Source: Legionella maceachernii (GTDB lineage Bacteria > Pseudomonadota > Gammaproteobacteria > Legionellales > Legionellaceae). From it: a stretch of DNA of 64,000 nt. The notes below the pieces were generated by a model that had not been told where the DNA came from, made no database searches, and saw only the letters and a program-made list of their open reading frames with translations. The stretch lies in contig NZ_FUXJ01000013.1 of assembly GCF_900167045.1 (NCBI RefSeq), forward strand, positions 55,033 through 119,032. Direction: 5' to 3'. The translations under genes were made by a program, and so were the position numbers. Positions 16,571-26,184 of this stretch are shown here, one piece after another (within the stretch, counting starts at the first letter, position 1; each line of letters starts with the position of its first letter).

Positions 16571-19500
16571 TTACTGTAAAACTATTTCTCTTTCTGATCT
16601 TGGTTGCTCAGATTGTTTAGATTCTTTTGTTGATCTTTTGAATAGAGGATCATGATTGGCCATATCGCTCATTGCCGCTTTAGTGACGGCATCGAGTTTA
16701 TCCCCTGTTAGTGCTTTAAGTAAACAACTGGTGCTGTCTTTATGTTCATGAGGAAATCGTTCCACGGATTCAGGATGAGCCATCAGGTAGTCTTTATCAT
16801 TGTTAACAGTATGCAAAGCAATATCTTCTTCATTAAAAGCCCAATCGTAGAGATTAAGACGAAGAATTTGTATTTCACTAAGTATACGCTGCTTAGCTAT
16901 ACCGGCCGTTCGTACAGTCCAGTTTGCGCCTAAGCTAATGGCTTTTGCACCTAACTGAAAAATCAAACCACAACTGTTGTCCCATAAAAAGCCCGAAGTT
17001 TTTAAAAAGATGCCGGTTGTTAACATGACCGTTTTTACAAAGGGATGGATCAAGGTTAAACTCAGGCGTATAGCTAAGAAAGTTAGGTCAATCACTGGCA
17101 ATACTGCTAAATTCTTCACCAATTGCCAAGGTGGAGAGACGAATAACATGACACCATTGATAAAAATATTGAGCAACTTATTGCTCGTATAGGTGCCGAA
17201 CGGGTTATAAAATCCATAAAGAGGGGATAAGCGAAAATCTGAAAAATAATTTTGGAAGAATGATTGAGGAGTAAATTCTAATAGGCTATTTCCCAAATCT
17301 TGCCAATTTCCAAGGACACTCAACGACTTACTAAGTAGGTTAGTGATGCCCCGAAAGGGAACATAGAGGAATAAACTGCTGAGTTCCAATAAAGGAATGG
17401 TTAAAATGACTAATACTAAATCAGTAAGTGCTGCAATGCTTTGTTTAAAGGTTCGAATTAATAGATTCCAACTTTTTGTTAAGCCAGAAACAAATCCATC
17501 TTCACCATAGTAATAACCTTCGATAAAAGGGCCAACAAGAAATTTAACTAGGATGAATCCACCTCGAAGTAGCCATTTCATCGTACCAAGTAGCCAATCG
17601 TCCCCAGGATGCATAATGGTGTCATTGACAGCTATACCCCCTTTAAGCCCAAAAAAGGCATAATTTAAAGGAGGAAATTTGCCGTTTTCTTCTTCCAAGG
17701 CGGGAATTGCTTTACATAAACCAAAGCCCAGTGTCACTGCTAGAGCGGTAACAATAGCTGCCTCTGCGGGGTGATCTTTCAACAGCTTAATTGCTTCAAC
17801 AAAAAACTTATCAAGATCACCGCCAATGACCACGGCTTGCCAATAAGTCACTGCAGCTGAAAGCGCTTCAGAGACTGTCCCATGACTCATCCACTGACCT
17901 AGTGCTTGGGTTGGGTTTATCCCTGCAATCAAGCCTTTCAACTGTAACTTAGTCAAAATCGCAGTTAAAGTTTGTGGTGCGATGATGGCTCCTGCGCCAT
18001 AGATATAAGCCGCCATGGCTAGCGTACCAATGATGGGATTTTCCTCACTGATATGAACAAAAAAAGAGCCGATATGGCGAAAAACATCCAGCGTGCGATG
18101 TAAGGGATTATCGTACATTGGAGGACTAGGAGGGTGCTTTTCGCGTACTAAGACATAATTGCTATTTTGAATTTGTGTTTCAATGAATTGCTCCAGCGTT
18201 TGCCCATCAGCAAGTAATCCTTCATTTTGTAAAATTTCTTGCAATGACATGAGATACTTTTGCAAAGATGTTCTTTGGGGTTTAATGGGAGGTTTTCTAT
18301 TTTCAAATTCAAGATGATCACTATGAATGTATTGAATAAAATCCTTATAAAGATCGTGGGTAATAAATTGAGCTATGCTGCGGTAGACATAGACAAAAAA
18401 GCCAGGAAGTTTGGAAAAAAACACTTTAAGCTGTAAGCTCAGTCGTTGATGTAAATAAAGATGTTTCTCGCTTAATTCACTTATAGTGACTAAGTCATCA
18501 CCACTGGGAAGTGGGTAGTGTCTTCCTTCATGTTCAAAGAAAAGAATGTCGGGTGGAGGAGGGTCCTCCGCCATTTCTTCGGCTGTATATCCATTTTGCG
18601 GGATTCCCTCAAAATAATAATAGGGCTTAATTTCTGTCACAATTAATCCATCATACCAGCCCGTTGTTTCACTCGGTTGAGTGGGTTTAAAGGGAGAAGC
18701 CAAGAAGGTCGCTAACTCGCGACTATTTGTCCAAAGATTGTGTAAAAATGACCCTAAACGCACAAAGCGATTTGCGGGGATATTGCTTAATTTGGAACCT
18801 AATCTTAAGCCGTATAATTGGCAAATAACCCGAAATGTATCTTGTAAAGCCGCTTCATCATTGCCTATGTGTAATTCACTGTCCCAAACATAAGCTGCTG
18901 GTTTATCAGTGTATCGACCTTGCTCATCGGTAAAATCAAGTTGATCAATACGACAAACTGGATAAACGCGATTAAATTGATAATCTTGAGTGGATTCAAA
19001 AGCTTTAGATAAAATATGACCCAATGCGCCTTCAGAGATCACTGGGGCGCTCGCTAGTAGACGACGATTGCCATCACTGCATTCTACAAGAATTGCAAAG
19101 ACATCACGGCGCAATTTTTCTTGCCCTTCCCAATCATCAGGAGATAATGCCCTTTCTTGAGTTAACAATTCTTCAAGTCGGTTGATTGCCTTAGTGGCTA
19201 ATTGGTACTTTAACACTTGTGCGTCGGTGCGTGGTTTGCTATAGCTATTTGAGCGGATACGATATCGGTGAAGTTGGCTTATTACGTCAGCCACGAGCGA
19301 AGCGCTGCGCTTTCCCGGCAAGTAACGTAATTTTTCGGCATCATGAGTAATAAGCAGTAATTGAGTGGAATTATTGTTATGATTAGCGAAAAGAAGCAAG
19401 CAATCGCCGTTCGGAAGTAAAAATTGTGTTCTGAAAGAGCCGTAGATGACAGTTCCGGCGTGTCGACTAGTGGCCGTTGCAGTCACTGTAAAACTCGAAT

Positions 19501-19573
19501 AAAAACGGTTTGGCCTGACGGATAAAGGAATAACGGTATGTATTCGATTGTCAATAAATTTGGTAGCGACCAT
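16571..19573 (-). CDS. Large multi-span membrane protein of unknown function
   Basis: About 1000 residues, starting at ATG 19573 (a TTG two codons earlier is the only longer option). The first ~480 residues are soluble and not recognised. The C-terminal half has several hydrophobic stretches, including TLAMAAYIYGAGAIIA (~520), AAIVTALAVTLGFGL (~605), LTDLVLVILTIPLLELSSLF (~715) and the region ~800-860. The final ~60 residues are highly charged (KRSTKESKQSEQPRSERE). There is no signal peptide, so the soluble half would be cytoplasmic. Size, unknown fold and charged polar tail fit the pattern of Dot/Icm substrates, but an inner-membrane housekeeping role cannot be excluded. Confidence 0.6.
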   Translation of the reverse strand: MVATKFIDNRIHTVIPLSVRPNRFYSSFTVTATATSRHAGTVIYGSFRTQFLLPNGDCLLLFANHNNNSTQLLLITHDAEKLRYLPGKRSASLVADVISQLHRYRIRSNSYSKPRTDAQVLKYQLATKAINRLEELLTQERALSPDDWEGQEKLRRDVFAILVECSDGNRRLLASAPVISEGALGHILSKAFESTQDYQFNRVYPVCRIDQLDFTDEQGRYTDKPAAYVWDSELHIGNDEAALQDTFRVICQLYGLRLGSKLSNIPANRFVRLGSFLHNLWTNSRELATFLASPFKPTQPSETTGWYDGLIVTEIKPYYYFEGIPQNGYTAEEMAEDPPPPDILFFEHEGRHYPLPSGDDLVTISELSEKHLYLHQRLSLQLKVFFSKLPGFFVYVYRSIAQFITHDLYKDFIQYIHSDHLEFENRKPPIKPQRTSLQKYLMSLQEILQNEGLLADGQTLEQFIETQIQNSNYVLVREKHPPSPPMYDNPLHRTLDVFRHIGSFFVHISEENPIIGTLAMAAYIYGAGAIIAPQTLTAILTKLQLKGLIAGINPTQALGQWMSHGTVSEALSAAVTYWQAVVIGGDLDKFFVEAIKLLKDHPAEAAIVTALAVTLGFGLCKAIPALEEENGKFPPLNYAFFGLKGGIAVNDTIMHPGDDWLLGTMKWLLRGGFILVKFLVGPFIEGYYYGEDGFVSGLTKSWNLLIRTFKQSIAALTDLVLVILTIPLLELSSLFLYVPFRGITNLLSKSLSVLGNWQDLGNSLLEFTPQSFFQNYFSDFRLSPLYGFYNPFGTYTSNKLLNIFINGVMLFVSPPWQLVKNLAVLPVIDLTFLAIRLSLTLIHPFVKTVMLTTGIFLKTSGFLWDNSCGLIFQLGAKAISLGANWTVRTAGIAKQRILSEIQILRLNLYDWAFNEEDIALHTVNNDKDYLMAHPESVERFPHEHKDSTSCLLKALTGDKLDAVTKAAMSDMANHDPLFKRSTKESKQSEQPRSEREIVLQ

Positions 19574-19605
19574 ATTCAAATAGAAGAGGAATGGATTACT
19601 TCCAC

Positions 19606-19633
19606 AGTATAGGTTTTTATGTTTTTAAGGCAA
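19606..19633 (-). promoter_or_regulatory. Candidate promoter of the large membrane protein gene
   Basis: Minus-strand TTGCCT (19628-19633) and TATACT (19606-19611) with 16 bases between, 33 bases before the ATG at 19573. Confidence 0.4.
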
Positions 19634-19699
19634 GCAAAATGTGTTAAATTTGATTAATCAATGCATGAGCTCACTAAAATTAGGCAGGATATAAGGTTA

Positions 19700-20584
19700 A
19701 TGACAAGTTATTGTGGCTATATTGCCCTCATCGGGCGACCCAACGTCGGTAAATCAACGCTTTTAAATTGCATTTTACAGCAAAAATTAAGCATTACCTC
19801 GCGTAAACCGCAAACGACACGACACAGTATTTTGGGCATACAAACGATTGATGAGTATCAATACGTGTATGTCGATACGCCGGGTATTCATCAAGGTTCA
19901 AAAAAAGTCATGAATCGGCTGATGAATAAAACCGCGATCGCTGTACTGCGCGATGTGGACGTGATTGTTTTTATTGTCGAGGGAATCCATTGGAGTGATG
20001 AAGAGGATTATATCCTGCGCTTAATTAAAGAGGCTGATGTTCCTTGCATTCTAGCAGTGAATAAAGTCGATAAAATCGCTGATAAGGGCCAATTATTACC
20101 GTGGTTAGAAACGATGAGTCAGCGTCATAATTTTGCCGCTATTATTCCCTTATCGGCTAAAACAGGCTTGCAAGTGGATCACTTAGAGCAGCAACTCAAA
20201 GCATTTTTACCTGAAGGACCACATTTATTTGCCGAAGATCAATTCACGGATCGGCCTGTGCGTTTTTTGTGCGCCGAATTGTTGCGTGAAAAAATTTTTC
20301 GTCTATGCGGTCAAGAGTTACCGTATTCAACAACAGTGGACATTGAATCTTACAAAGAAGAAGGAAACTTAGTGCGTATTCACGCATTAATTTTAGTCGA
20401 GAAAGAAGGTCACAAGCGGATTATCATTGGCGATAAAGGGAAAAAATTAAAAGAAATGGCCACTAGCGCGCGTCTGGACATGGAACAATTACTTGGCAAA
20501 AAAGTCTTTTTACAGTGTTGGTGCAAAGTGAAATCAGGTTGGGCCGATGACGAGCGATTATTAAAACAATTAGGCTATGATTGA
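19700..20584 (+). CDS. era: GTPase Era
   Basis: Ribosome-associated GTPase that binds 16S rRNA and checks 30S maturation. From ATG 19700 it has 294 residues. G1 is GRPNVGKST (~12), switch region KPQTTRHSI, G3 DTPGIH, G4 NKVDKI, and the C-terminal KH domain carries IIIGDKGKKLKEMA. The longer frame from 19661 adds 13 residues, but AAGG lies just before ATG 19700 and Era proteins usually begin a few residues before the YCGYIALIGRPN strand. It overlaps recO by eight bases. Confidence 0.95.
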   Translation: MTSYCGYIALIGRPNVGKSTLLNCILQQKLSITSRKPQTTRHSILGIQTIDEYQYVYVDTPGIHQGSKKVMNRLMNKTAIAVLRDVDVIVFIVEGIHWSDEEDYILRLIKEADVPCILAVNKVDKIADKGQLLPWLETMSQRHNFAAIIPLSAKTGLQVDHLEQQLKAFLPEGPHLFAEDQFTDRPVRFLCAELLREKIFRLCGQELPYSTTVDIESYKEEGNLVRIHALILVEKEGHKRIIIGDKGKKLKEMATSARLDMEQLLGKKVFLQCWCKVKSGWADDERLLKQLGYD

Positions 20585-21272
20585 GACACTTGACGCTTGG
20601 CTTCTACATAAAAGTCCTTCTGGAGATACCAGCGCACGTATCAGCTTGTTGACTCAGGAAAAAGGGGTGCTAAATTGTTTGTACAAAGGCGGTAGGACCC
20701 CTAAAAAGCAGGCGCTCTTACAGCCGTTTATACCTTTGTGGTTAGCTGTGGATAGCAAAAAAGAGTATCATTTTGTACGCCAGATTGAAATGCAACGAGA
20801 TATTCTCGTGCTTCAAGGCAACTCCCTTTTTGCTGGCCTCTATGTCAATGAACTGGTGTTTTATGCCCTGAAACCCATGGAACCCTGTCCAGAGCTTTTC
20901 GCGATTTATCAACAGACCATACAAGGCTTAGCCTCTCTTCATGACAAACTTGCAACAGAAATTTTGTTAAGGCGTTTCGAATGGGCATTACTGCTTACTT
21001 GCGGTTATGGCATCTCATTTACCCATGAAGCACATTCCGTCATGCCAATAAATGCACAGCAATTTTATCAGTTTGTTCCCGAAGAGGGATTCGTGCCAGC
21101 GGGTACAGGAATACGAGGTGAGCATATTCTGGCGTTGGCACAAGGACAATTCAATGAGGTGAGTATCTTAAAGACAGCTAAATGGATTATGCGTCAAGCG
21201 ATTGATCACCTTTTAGGGGGTAGGGAATTAAAATCACGAAAGTTGTATCCCCGCAAACAACTTGGCACATAA
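20577..21272 (+). CDS. recO: DNA repair protein RecO
   Basis: 231 residues. Loads RecA with RecF/RecR and anneals single strands. The N-terminal OB fold shows DAWLLHKSPSGDTSARISLL and LYKGGRTPKKQALLQPF; the helical C-terminal domain follows (LRRFEWALLLTCGYG). The four-cysteine zinc site of some RecO proteins is not present, as usual in gammaproteobacteria. The start ATG is inside the last codons of era, giving translational coupling; era-recO-pdxJ is a conserved gammaproteobacterial order. Confidence 0.93.
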   Translation: MIETLDAWLLHKSPSGDTSARISLLTQEKGVLNCLYKGGRTPKKQALLQPFIPLWLAVDSKKEYHFVRQIEMQRDILVLQGNSLFAGLYVNELVFYALKPMEPCPELFAIYQQTIQGLASLHDKLATEILLRRFEWALLLTCGYGISFTHEAHSVMPINAQQFYQFVPEEGFVPAGTGIRGEHILALAQGQFNEVSILKTAKWIMRQAIDHLLGGRELKSRKLYPRKQLGT

Positions 21273-21416
21273 ATCGCTTGGGGATTTCACAAAGACGCGT
21301 CACACTGCACACAGACTCACCGCCTCGTGGACGTTGGGTGTTGCAGAAAGACTTTTTGATTTTTGTCCCGTAATCGCGTCATAATTTGCAACAATGGTTT
21401 AACAAATGGTGGAATG

Positions 21417-22163
21417 ATGTCTAAAGAAATTTTACTTGGTGTTAATATTGATCATGTTGCAACAATTCGTCAGGCTCGAGGTACGCGCTACCCTGATCCA
21501 GTGCAAGCGGCGATGGATGCAGAAGAAGCCGGAGCCGATGGAATCACTCTGCACATGCGAGAAGATTTGCGTCATATTCAAGCACGTGACGTTAGACTGA
21601 TTAAGGCGGTGCTGCAAACTCGTATGAACTTAGAAATGGCAGTTACTGAAGCCATGCTCGATTTCGCTGAAGAGATTAAACCTGAACATGCCTGTTTAGT
21701 ACCCGAAAAGCGCGAAGAATTAACCACCGAAGGGGGCTTAGACGTAATCAGCCACTATCATGCGGTGGCCAATGCCACAAAGCGTTTAAAGCAAATGGGC
21801 AGCGAAGTGTCTTTGTTTATTGATCCTGATAAAAAGCAAATCGAGGCAGCCGTTGAGGTCGGTGCGCCTGTCATTGAAATACACACGGGTTGTTATGCAG
21901 ATGCCTCCAATGCGCTTGAGCAAGAGCGGGAGTTGCAGCGAATCAAAGAAGCAGCCGAATACGCAGCAAGTCTTAATCTTATTGTGAATGCTGGACATGG
22001 TTTAAATTATCACAATGTCAAACCCATTGCGGCAATAAATGAATTTCATGAACTCAACATTGGCCATGCAATCATTGCGCGTGCTTTATTTTGTGGTTTA
22101 AAAAACGCAGTGAGGGATATGCGTCAACTTATGCTGGAAGCAAGACATTATGGCAAACACTGA
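21417..22163 (+). CDS. pdxJ: Pyridoxine 5'-phosphate synthase
   Basis: Condenses 1-deoxyxylulose-5-phosphate with 3-amino-2-oxopropyl phosphate in the DXP-dependent vitamin B6 route. The start is ATG 21417 (or 21414) after GGTGGA; the reading frame further upstream begins at a TTG and is not conserved. TIM-barrel markers are [56 protein letters not shown] and [12 protein letters not shown]. 248 residues is standard. Overlaps korA by 14 bases. Confidence 0.97.
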   Translation: MSKEILLGVNIDHVATIRQARGTRYPDPVQAAMDAEEAGADGITLHMREDLRHIQARDVRLIKAVLQTRMNLEMAVTEAMLDFAEEIKPEHACLVPEKREELTTEGGLDVISHYHAVANATKRLKQMGSEVSLFIDPDKKQIEAAVEVGAPVIEIHTGCYADASNALEQERELQRIKEAAEYAASLNLIVNAGHGLNYHNVKPIAAINEFHELNIGHAIIARALFCGLKNAVRDMRQLMLEARHYGKH

Positions 22164-23970
22164 CTCGATTGTTATCCGTTTGACCGGTGATTCCGGGGAT
22201 GGGGTGCAACTGGTAGGGGAGCAATTGACCATTACGGCTGCTCTTAGCGGGCGGGATGTGCGCACTCTACCCGATTTCCCTGCCGAAATTAGGGCTCCTG
22301 CCGGAACTGTGGCTGGTGTTTCGGGGTTTCAGTTGGCAATGGCCGAACAAGCCATTTTCACTGCGGGGGAAACATTGGATGTTTTGGTGGCATTAAATCC
22401 CGCAGCGTTAAAGACTTCTCTGGAGTATTTATGTCCAGGTGGGTTATTAATTATTAATGAAGACAGTTTCACCGACAAGGATTGGCAAAAAGCGGGATTA
22501 ACGCGTGATTTTCTCGACAAAGCGGTAGAGCATTATCATTTAGTGTCACTTCCGTTAATTACTCAAACGTTACAAGCGGTTGAAGCGCTGGAAATTACCC
22601 ATGCGCAGGCAAAAAAAGCAAAAAACTTTTATGTGTTAGGCTTGGTGCTTTGGCTTTTCGATTTACCTACCGAAAATTGTCTGGCATTTATCGCCAAAAA
22701 ATTCAAAAATCAATCCTTAATCGCTAAAGCGAACGAATTAACGCTTTTGGCAGGATATAACTACGCGATGACGTTGGAGTTGAGCCGTCGTCAATTCATG
22801 CTCGGTCAAGTAAGTCGCGATAGCGGGGACTATAGGCAGATAACCGGCGTTGAAGCTGTTGGCCTCGCGTTAGCGACTTTAGCAGTGAGCACGAAAATCC
22901 CAGTATTCGTCTCTGGTTATCCCATTACTCCAGCCTCGGCTATTTTGCATGAATGTGTCAGATTAGCGGATTATGGCGTCCATTTATTGCAAGCTGAAGA
23001 TGAGATTGCTGCCTTATGTGCTTGTATTGGTGCGGCTTACGGAGGGTGTTTAGCGCTCAGTTGTACTTCAGGACCAGGACTCGATTTAAAAAGTGAAAGT
23101 TTAGGGCTCGCTGTCATGGCAGAACTTCCTCTCGTGCTTATCGATGTTCAGCGTGCAGGCGCTTCCACGGGCTTACCTACCAAAACAGGACAAAGCGATT
23201 TGCGTCAAGCACTTTATGGTCGTCATGGCGAAGCGCCATTACCCGTATTAGCAGCCAAATCTTCATCTGATTGTTTTGATACACTTATTGAGGCTTTCTC
23301 GATAGCCACAAAATACATGACTCCTGTCATCGTTTTGCTTGATGCGTATCTGGCAAATGCGGCTGAGCCTTGGAAAATCCCCGCTCTGGAATCCATCAAA
23401 ACCCCTAAAATCGATTTTAATCGTTTCCTGAAACCTTATCAACGCGATGACGTTTTAGCGCGCAGCTGGAATATTCCAGGCACGCCAGGCTTCATTCATC
23501 AAATAGGTGGTTTGGAAAAACAAGGGGACGAAGGGCGTGTGAGCTATGATGCGGAAAATCATCAAAAAATGGTTAATTTACGCGCCGCAAAAATCGCAGG
23601 AATTTCTCGTGAATACCCTGATTTAGTCATTGAAGGGGATGCGAGCGCAAACATTTTATTAGTAGGCTGGGGGTCTACTTATGGTAGCTTAAAATCCGCT
23701 ATTAATGAATGTCATATTGAAGGTTTACCCCTTGCTTTACTTCATCTACGTCATTTAAACCCTTTGCCTGATGGATTGGATAAGGTCTTTGCTAGGTTTG
23801 ATAAAATTTTGGTTGCTGAATTGAATTCTGGCCAACTATGTCAACTATTGCGCGCTGAATATTTGGTTGATGCTAAGTCAATCAGTCAATGCAATGGGCA
23901 GACATTTACTGTAAGTCAACTGGTTAAAGCCGTAAAAATGGAAATTAACTATGAACAATCACAGCTATAA
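22150..23970 (+). CDS. korA: 2-oxoacid:acceptor oxidoreductase, fused gamma-alpha subunit
   Basis: 606 residues. The N-terminal ~190 residues are the gamma domain ([18 protein letters not shown]). The alpha part follows ([57 protein letters not shown]) with the pyrimidine-binding domain of the thiamine enzyme. With KorB it forms a CoA-dependent 2-oxoacid decarboxylase, most likely for 2-oxoglutarate by similarity to KorAB of aerobes; pyruvate is the main alternative. Linked by overlaps to pdxJ before it and korB after it. Confidence 0.9.
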   Translation: MANTDSIVIRLTGDSGDGVQLVGEQLTITAALSGRDVRTLPDFPAEIRAPAGTVAGVSGFQLAMAEQAIFTAGETLDVLVALNPAALKTSLEYLCPGGLLIINEDSFTDKDWQKAGLTRDFLDKAVEHYHLVSLPLITQTLQAVEALEITHAQAKKAKNFYVLGLVLWLFDLPTENCLAFIAKKFKNQSLIAKANELTLLAGYNYAMTLELSRRQFMLGQVSRDSGDYRQITGVEAVGLALATLAVSTKIPVFVSGYPITPASAILHECVRLADYGVHLLQAEDEIAALCACIGAAYGGCLALSCTSGPGLDLKSESLGLAVMAELPLVLIDVQRAGASTGLPTKTGQSDLRQALYGRHGEAPLPVLAAKSSSDCFDTLIEAFSIATKYMTPVIVLLDAYLANAAEPWKIPALESIKTPKIDFNRFLKPYQRDDVLARSWNIPGTPGFIHQIGGLEKQGDEGRVSYDAENHQKMVNLRAAKIAGISREYPDLVIEGDASANILLVGWGSTYGSLKSAINECHIEGLPLALLHLRHLNPLPDGLDKVFARFDKILVAELNSGQLCQLLRAEYLVDAKSISQCNGQTFTVSQLVKAVKMEINYEQSQL

Positions 23971-24931
23971 GCGCGAAGATTTCACAAATGCAACGGAGGT
24001 CAGATGGTGCCCGGGATGTGGGGATTATGCTATTTTAGCGGCCTTGCAACGTTTATTACCTGAATTAGGGCTACCACCCGAAAAGCATGTTTTTGTATCG
24101 GGAATTGGTTGTGCAGGTCGATTGCCTTATTACATGAATACTTATGGTTTCCATACGATTCACGGTAGAGCCCCAGCAGTAGCTACTGGGCTGAAAGCCA
24201 TGCGAGACGATCTTACGGTCTGGTTAATCACCGGCGATGGTGATGCGTTAAGTATCGGCGGCAATCACCTTATTCACTGCTTAAGACGTAATGTGAACGT
24301 CAAGATTTTACTTTTCAACAACCAAGTGTACGGTTTAACAAAAGGACAATTTTCCCCGACATCTCAAAAAGGGCAAGTCACCAAAACCTCTCCTCAGGGA
24401 GTAACGAATGAGCCTATCAATCCTTTAATGATTGCGTTGGCCTCCGGTGCAAGTTTCGTGGCTCGCGCTGTGGATAAAGATCCTGTGCATTTAGGATTAA
24501 TGCTTAAGAAAGCATACGAACATCAGGGGTGCTCTTTTGTGGAAATTTACCAGGATTGTAACATCTTTAATCATGGTGCTTTTGATGCTTTTGCTGTAAA
24601 AACCAACCGTGCAGCTAAGACAATTGTGCTAGAAGAAGGAGAGCCTTTGGTGTTTGGCGCCGGAAAAGAATGGGCGCTGAGTTTGCAAGAGGAATCATTA
24701 GAGCAAGTGCCCAATAATGAGAATATCAATTACCGACATGATTCGACTAATTTTATTGCTGCAATGCGCTTAGCTCGCCTCAGTTTTCCGCAATTCCCTG
24801 TTCCCTTAGGAATTTATTTCCAAAAACCGCGTGAAGTGTTTACTTTAAATAAACCCGCTAACAAAACAGTTGAAGATCTCCCCGCGCTATTTCGCACTAG
24901 GGCAAGTTGGCAGCAAAGTGAAAAACCGTAG
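23951..24931 (+). CDS. korB: 2-oxoacid:acceptor oxidoreductase, beta subunit
   Basis: 326 residues. The N-terminus has RWCPGCGDYAILAALQ, whose cysteines belong to the iron-sulfur site of this subunit. The thiamine diphosphate motif is visible as ITGDGDALSIGGNHLIH, followed by LLFNNQVYGLTKGQFSPTS. It catalyses the thiamine-dependent half of the KorAB reaction and passes electrons to ferredoxin or another carrier. It starts 20 bases inside korA, so subunit amounts are probably coupled. Confidence 0.92.
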   Translation: MNNHSYKREDFTNATEVRWCPGCGDYAILAALQRLLPELGLPPEKHVFVSGIGCAGRLPYYMNTYGFHTIHGRAPAVATGLKAMRDDLTVWLITGDGDALSIGGNHLIHCLRRNVNVKILLFNNQVYGLTKGQFSPTSQKGQVTKTSPQGVTNEPINPLMIALASGASFVARAVDKDPVHLGLMLKKAYEHQGCSFVEIYQDCNIFNHGAFDAFAVKTNRAAKTIVLEEGEPLVFGAGKEWALSLQEESLEQVPNNENINYRHDSTNFIAAMRLARLSFPQFPVPLGIYFQKPREVFTLNKPANKTVEDLPALFRTRASWQQSEKP

Positions 24932-25002
24932 GTCTAAAAATACATCCAGGCCTCGATCGTAACTTCTCTAAAAAATCCAGTCCAGCTCAGCAGTCTGACG
25001 AA

Positions 25003-25075
25003 CCGCGGCTTGTCCGCGGATTCGCGAGCTCTGTGCTAAAGCACTCGATCTTGTGGTCAAGCCGTGGGAGCGGGT
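25003..25075. repeat. REP-like imperfect palindrome
   Basis: CCGCGGCTTGTCCGCGG is followed ~45 bases later by the reverse-complement-like CAAGCCGTGGGAGC, with a smaller hairpin (GAGCTCTGTGCTAAAGCACTCG) in the middle. The same 17-base palindrome occurs at 63662-63678. It lies between korB and a convergent regulator gene. Confidence 0.6.
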
Positions 25076-25134
25076 GTAAGCAAAAAGGTGATCAATACAG
25101 AATCTTGATTATGAGCCAGGACTCTCTCTTTGCT

Positions 25135-25989
25135 TTATTTAGTGGCGGCTCTCGAATTTTGAAGATCGAGGAAAGTAGTTAATCCACTTGCTGCTATTTT
25201 TTCCCCAAGCTGAATCATGGAATAGCAATTGTACTTTGTTTTAATTGACTCAACGTAGCGCTCTATGGTTTTACGCGAAACCTTATTAATTTCTGCAATA
25301 AGGGCAGCAGACTTCCCTAAGCGAAGCCATTGCAGGCACTCACGTTCTTTAGAATTTAGGTAATAACGGGATCCATGTTTAAAATGTAATCTGGTTTTAG
25401 CTTCTGTTTCTAAATCCATCTCTCGAGGATCATCATGAACAAGGTTAATTTTTTTCTGTTGCTTTGCGGTTCGATCGATATTAACCGGAAGTTGATACAC
25501 TGCAGCGAGCTCCGGAATAGTTTTCATGCAATCATTAAAGTAATAAATAAACGCATGCAGAGAGTCCAGCTTTTCAAGGTAACGCTGATTAATTCGAGAA
25601 TCAGTTAATTGTCCGCTAAAGTGGTAACAATGGGTCATATCGGCATCATGTTTAGTAATAGTTAAAGTATGACCTTGATTAAAAGCGGCGGCCATTTGAT
25701 AAAGTTCTTGATTGTTTTTAGTCATTTCCAGGTAATCCCAGAAGTCATAATGGAATTGTTTTTGAGTACTTTCAGAATGGCAATGGACATCATTACGAGC
25801 ATGATTACGGCGAAGGTATTCTGCAGCGTAATCGGGTTTAGAACCCAGACAGAATGCATTACCCTCTATGTCTACTGCGGTATAGCCAAAAAAATGGACG
25901 CCCAGCGTTTTCAAAGGTGTGCAAACCTCTTTAAGGACGTGATGACTCGCCAAACTTGGGTTTTCAGAGACTTTATGCCGTTTTTTCAT
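25135..25989 (-). CDS. LuxR-type transcriptional regulator
   Basis: 284 residues. The C-terminal ~65 residues form a GerE/LuxR helix-turn-helix: YLNSKERECLQWLRLGKSAA, then VSRKTIERYVESIKTKYNC. The N-terminal ~190 residues are a ligand- or signal-sensing region of unknown type that shows PAS/GAF-like alternation but no receiver Asp pattern and no clear autoinducer-domain signature. Legionella has several orphan LuxR regulators of this shape (from memory). It is divergent from a methyltransferase gene across a ~195-bp promoter region containing an 18-base inverted repeat. Confidence 0.85.
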   Translation of the reverse strand: MKKRHKVSENPSLASHHVLKEVCTPLKTLGVHFFGYTAVDIEGNAFCLGSKPDYAAEYLRRNHARNDVHCHSESTQKQFHYDFWDYLEMTKNNQELYQMAAAFNQGHTLTITKHDADMTHCYHFSGQLTDSRINQRYLEKLDSLHAFIYYFNDCMKTIPELAAVYQLPVNIDRTAKQQKKINLVHDDPREMDLETEAKTRLHFKHGSRYYLNSKERECLQWLRLGKSAALIAEINKVSRKTIERYVESIKTKYNCYSMIQLGEKIAASGLTTFLDLQNSRAATK

Positions 25990-26102
25990 AGTACCTCAAC
26001 AAACGATTGTATTCTAAATGTCGATATAATAACATACAAAAAGTACAAAATAAATACAGATAGGGTTTAAATAAACACCTTTATAGTCATTTTTTTATCA
26101 TA

Positions 26103-26120
26103 ATGTCCGAATTACGACAT
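26103..26120. promoter_or_regulatory. Inverted repeat, possible regulator binding site
   Basis: ATGTC and GACAT flank CGAATTAC (18 bases in all) in the region shared by the LuxR-type gene and the methyltransferase gene. The length suits a dimeric LuxR-family operator. Binding is inferred only from position and symmetry. Confidence 0.3.
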
Positions 26121-26184
26121 GGTTTGGCTAGTTATAGATCACTAAGATCCCCTCTGACTTTTAGCAAAGAAGAGGGGATAAACG

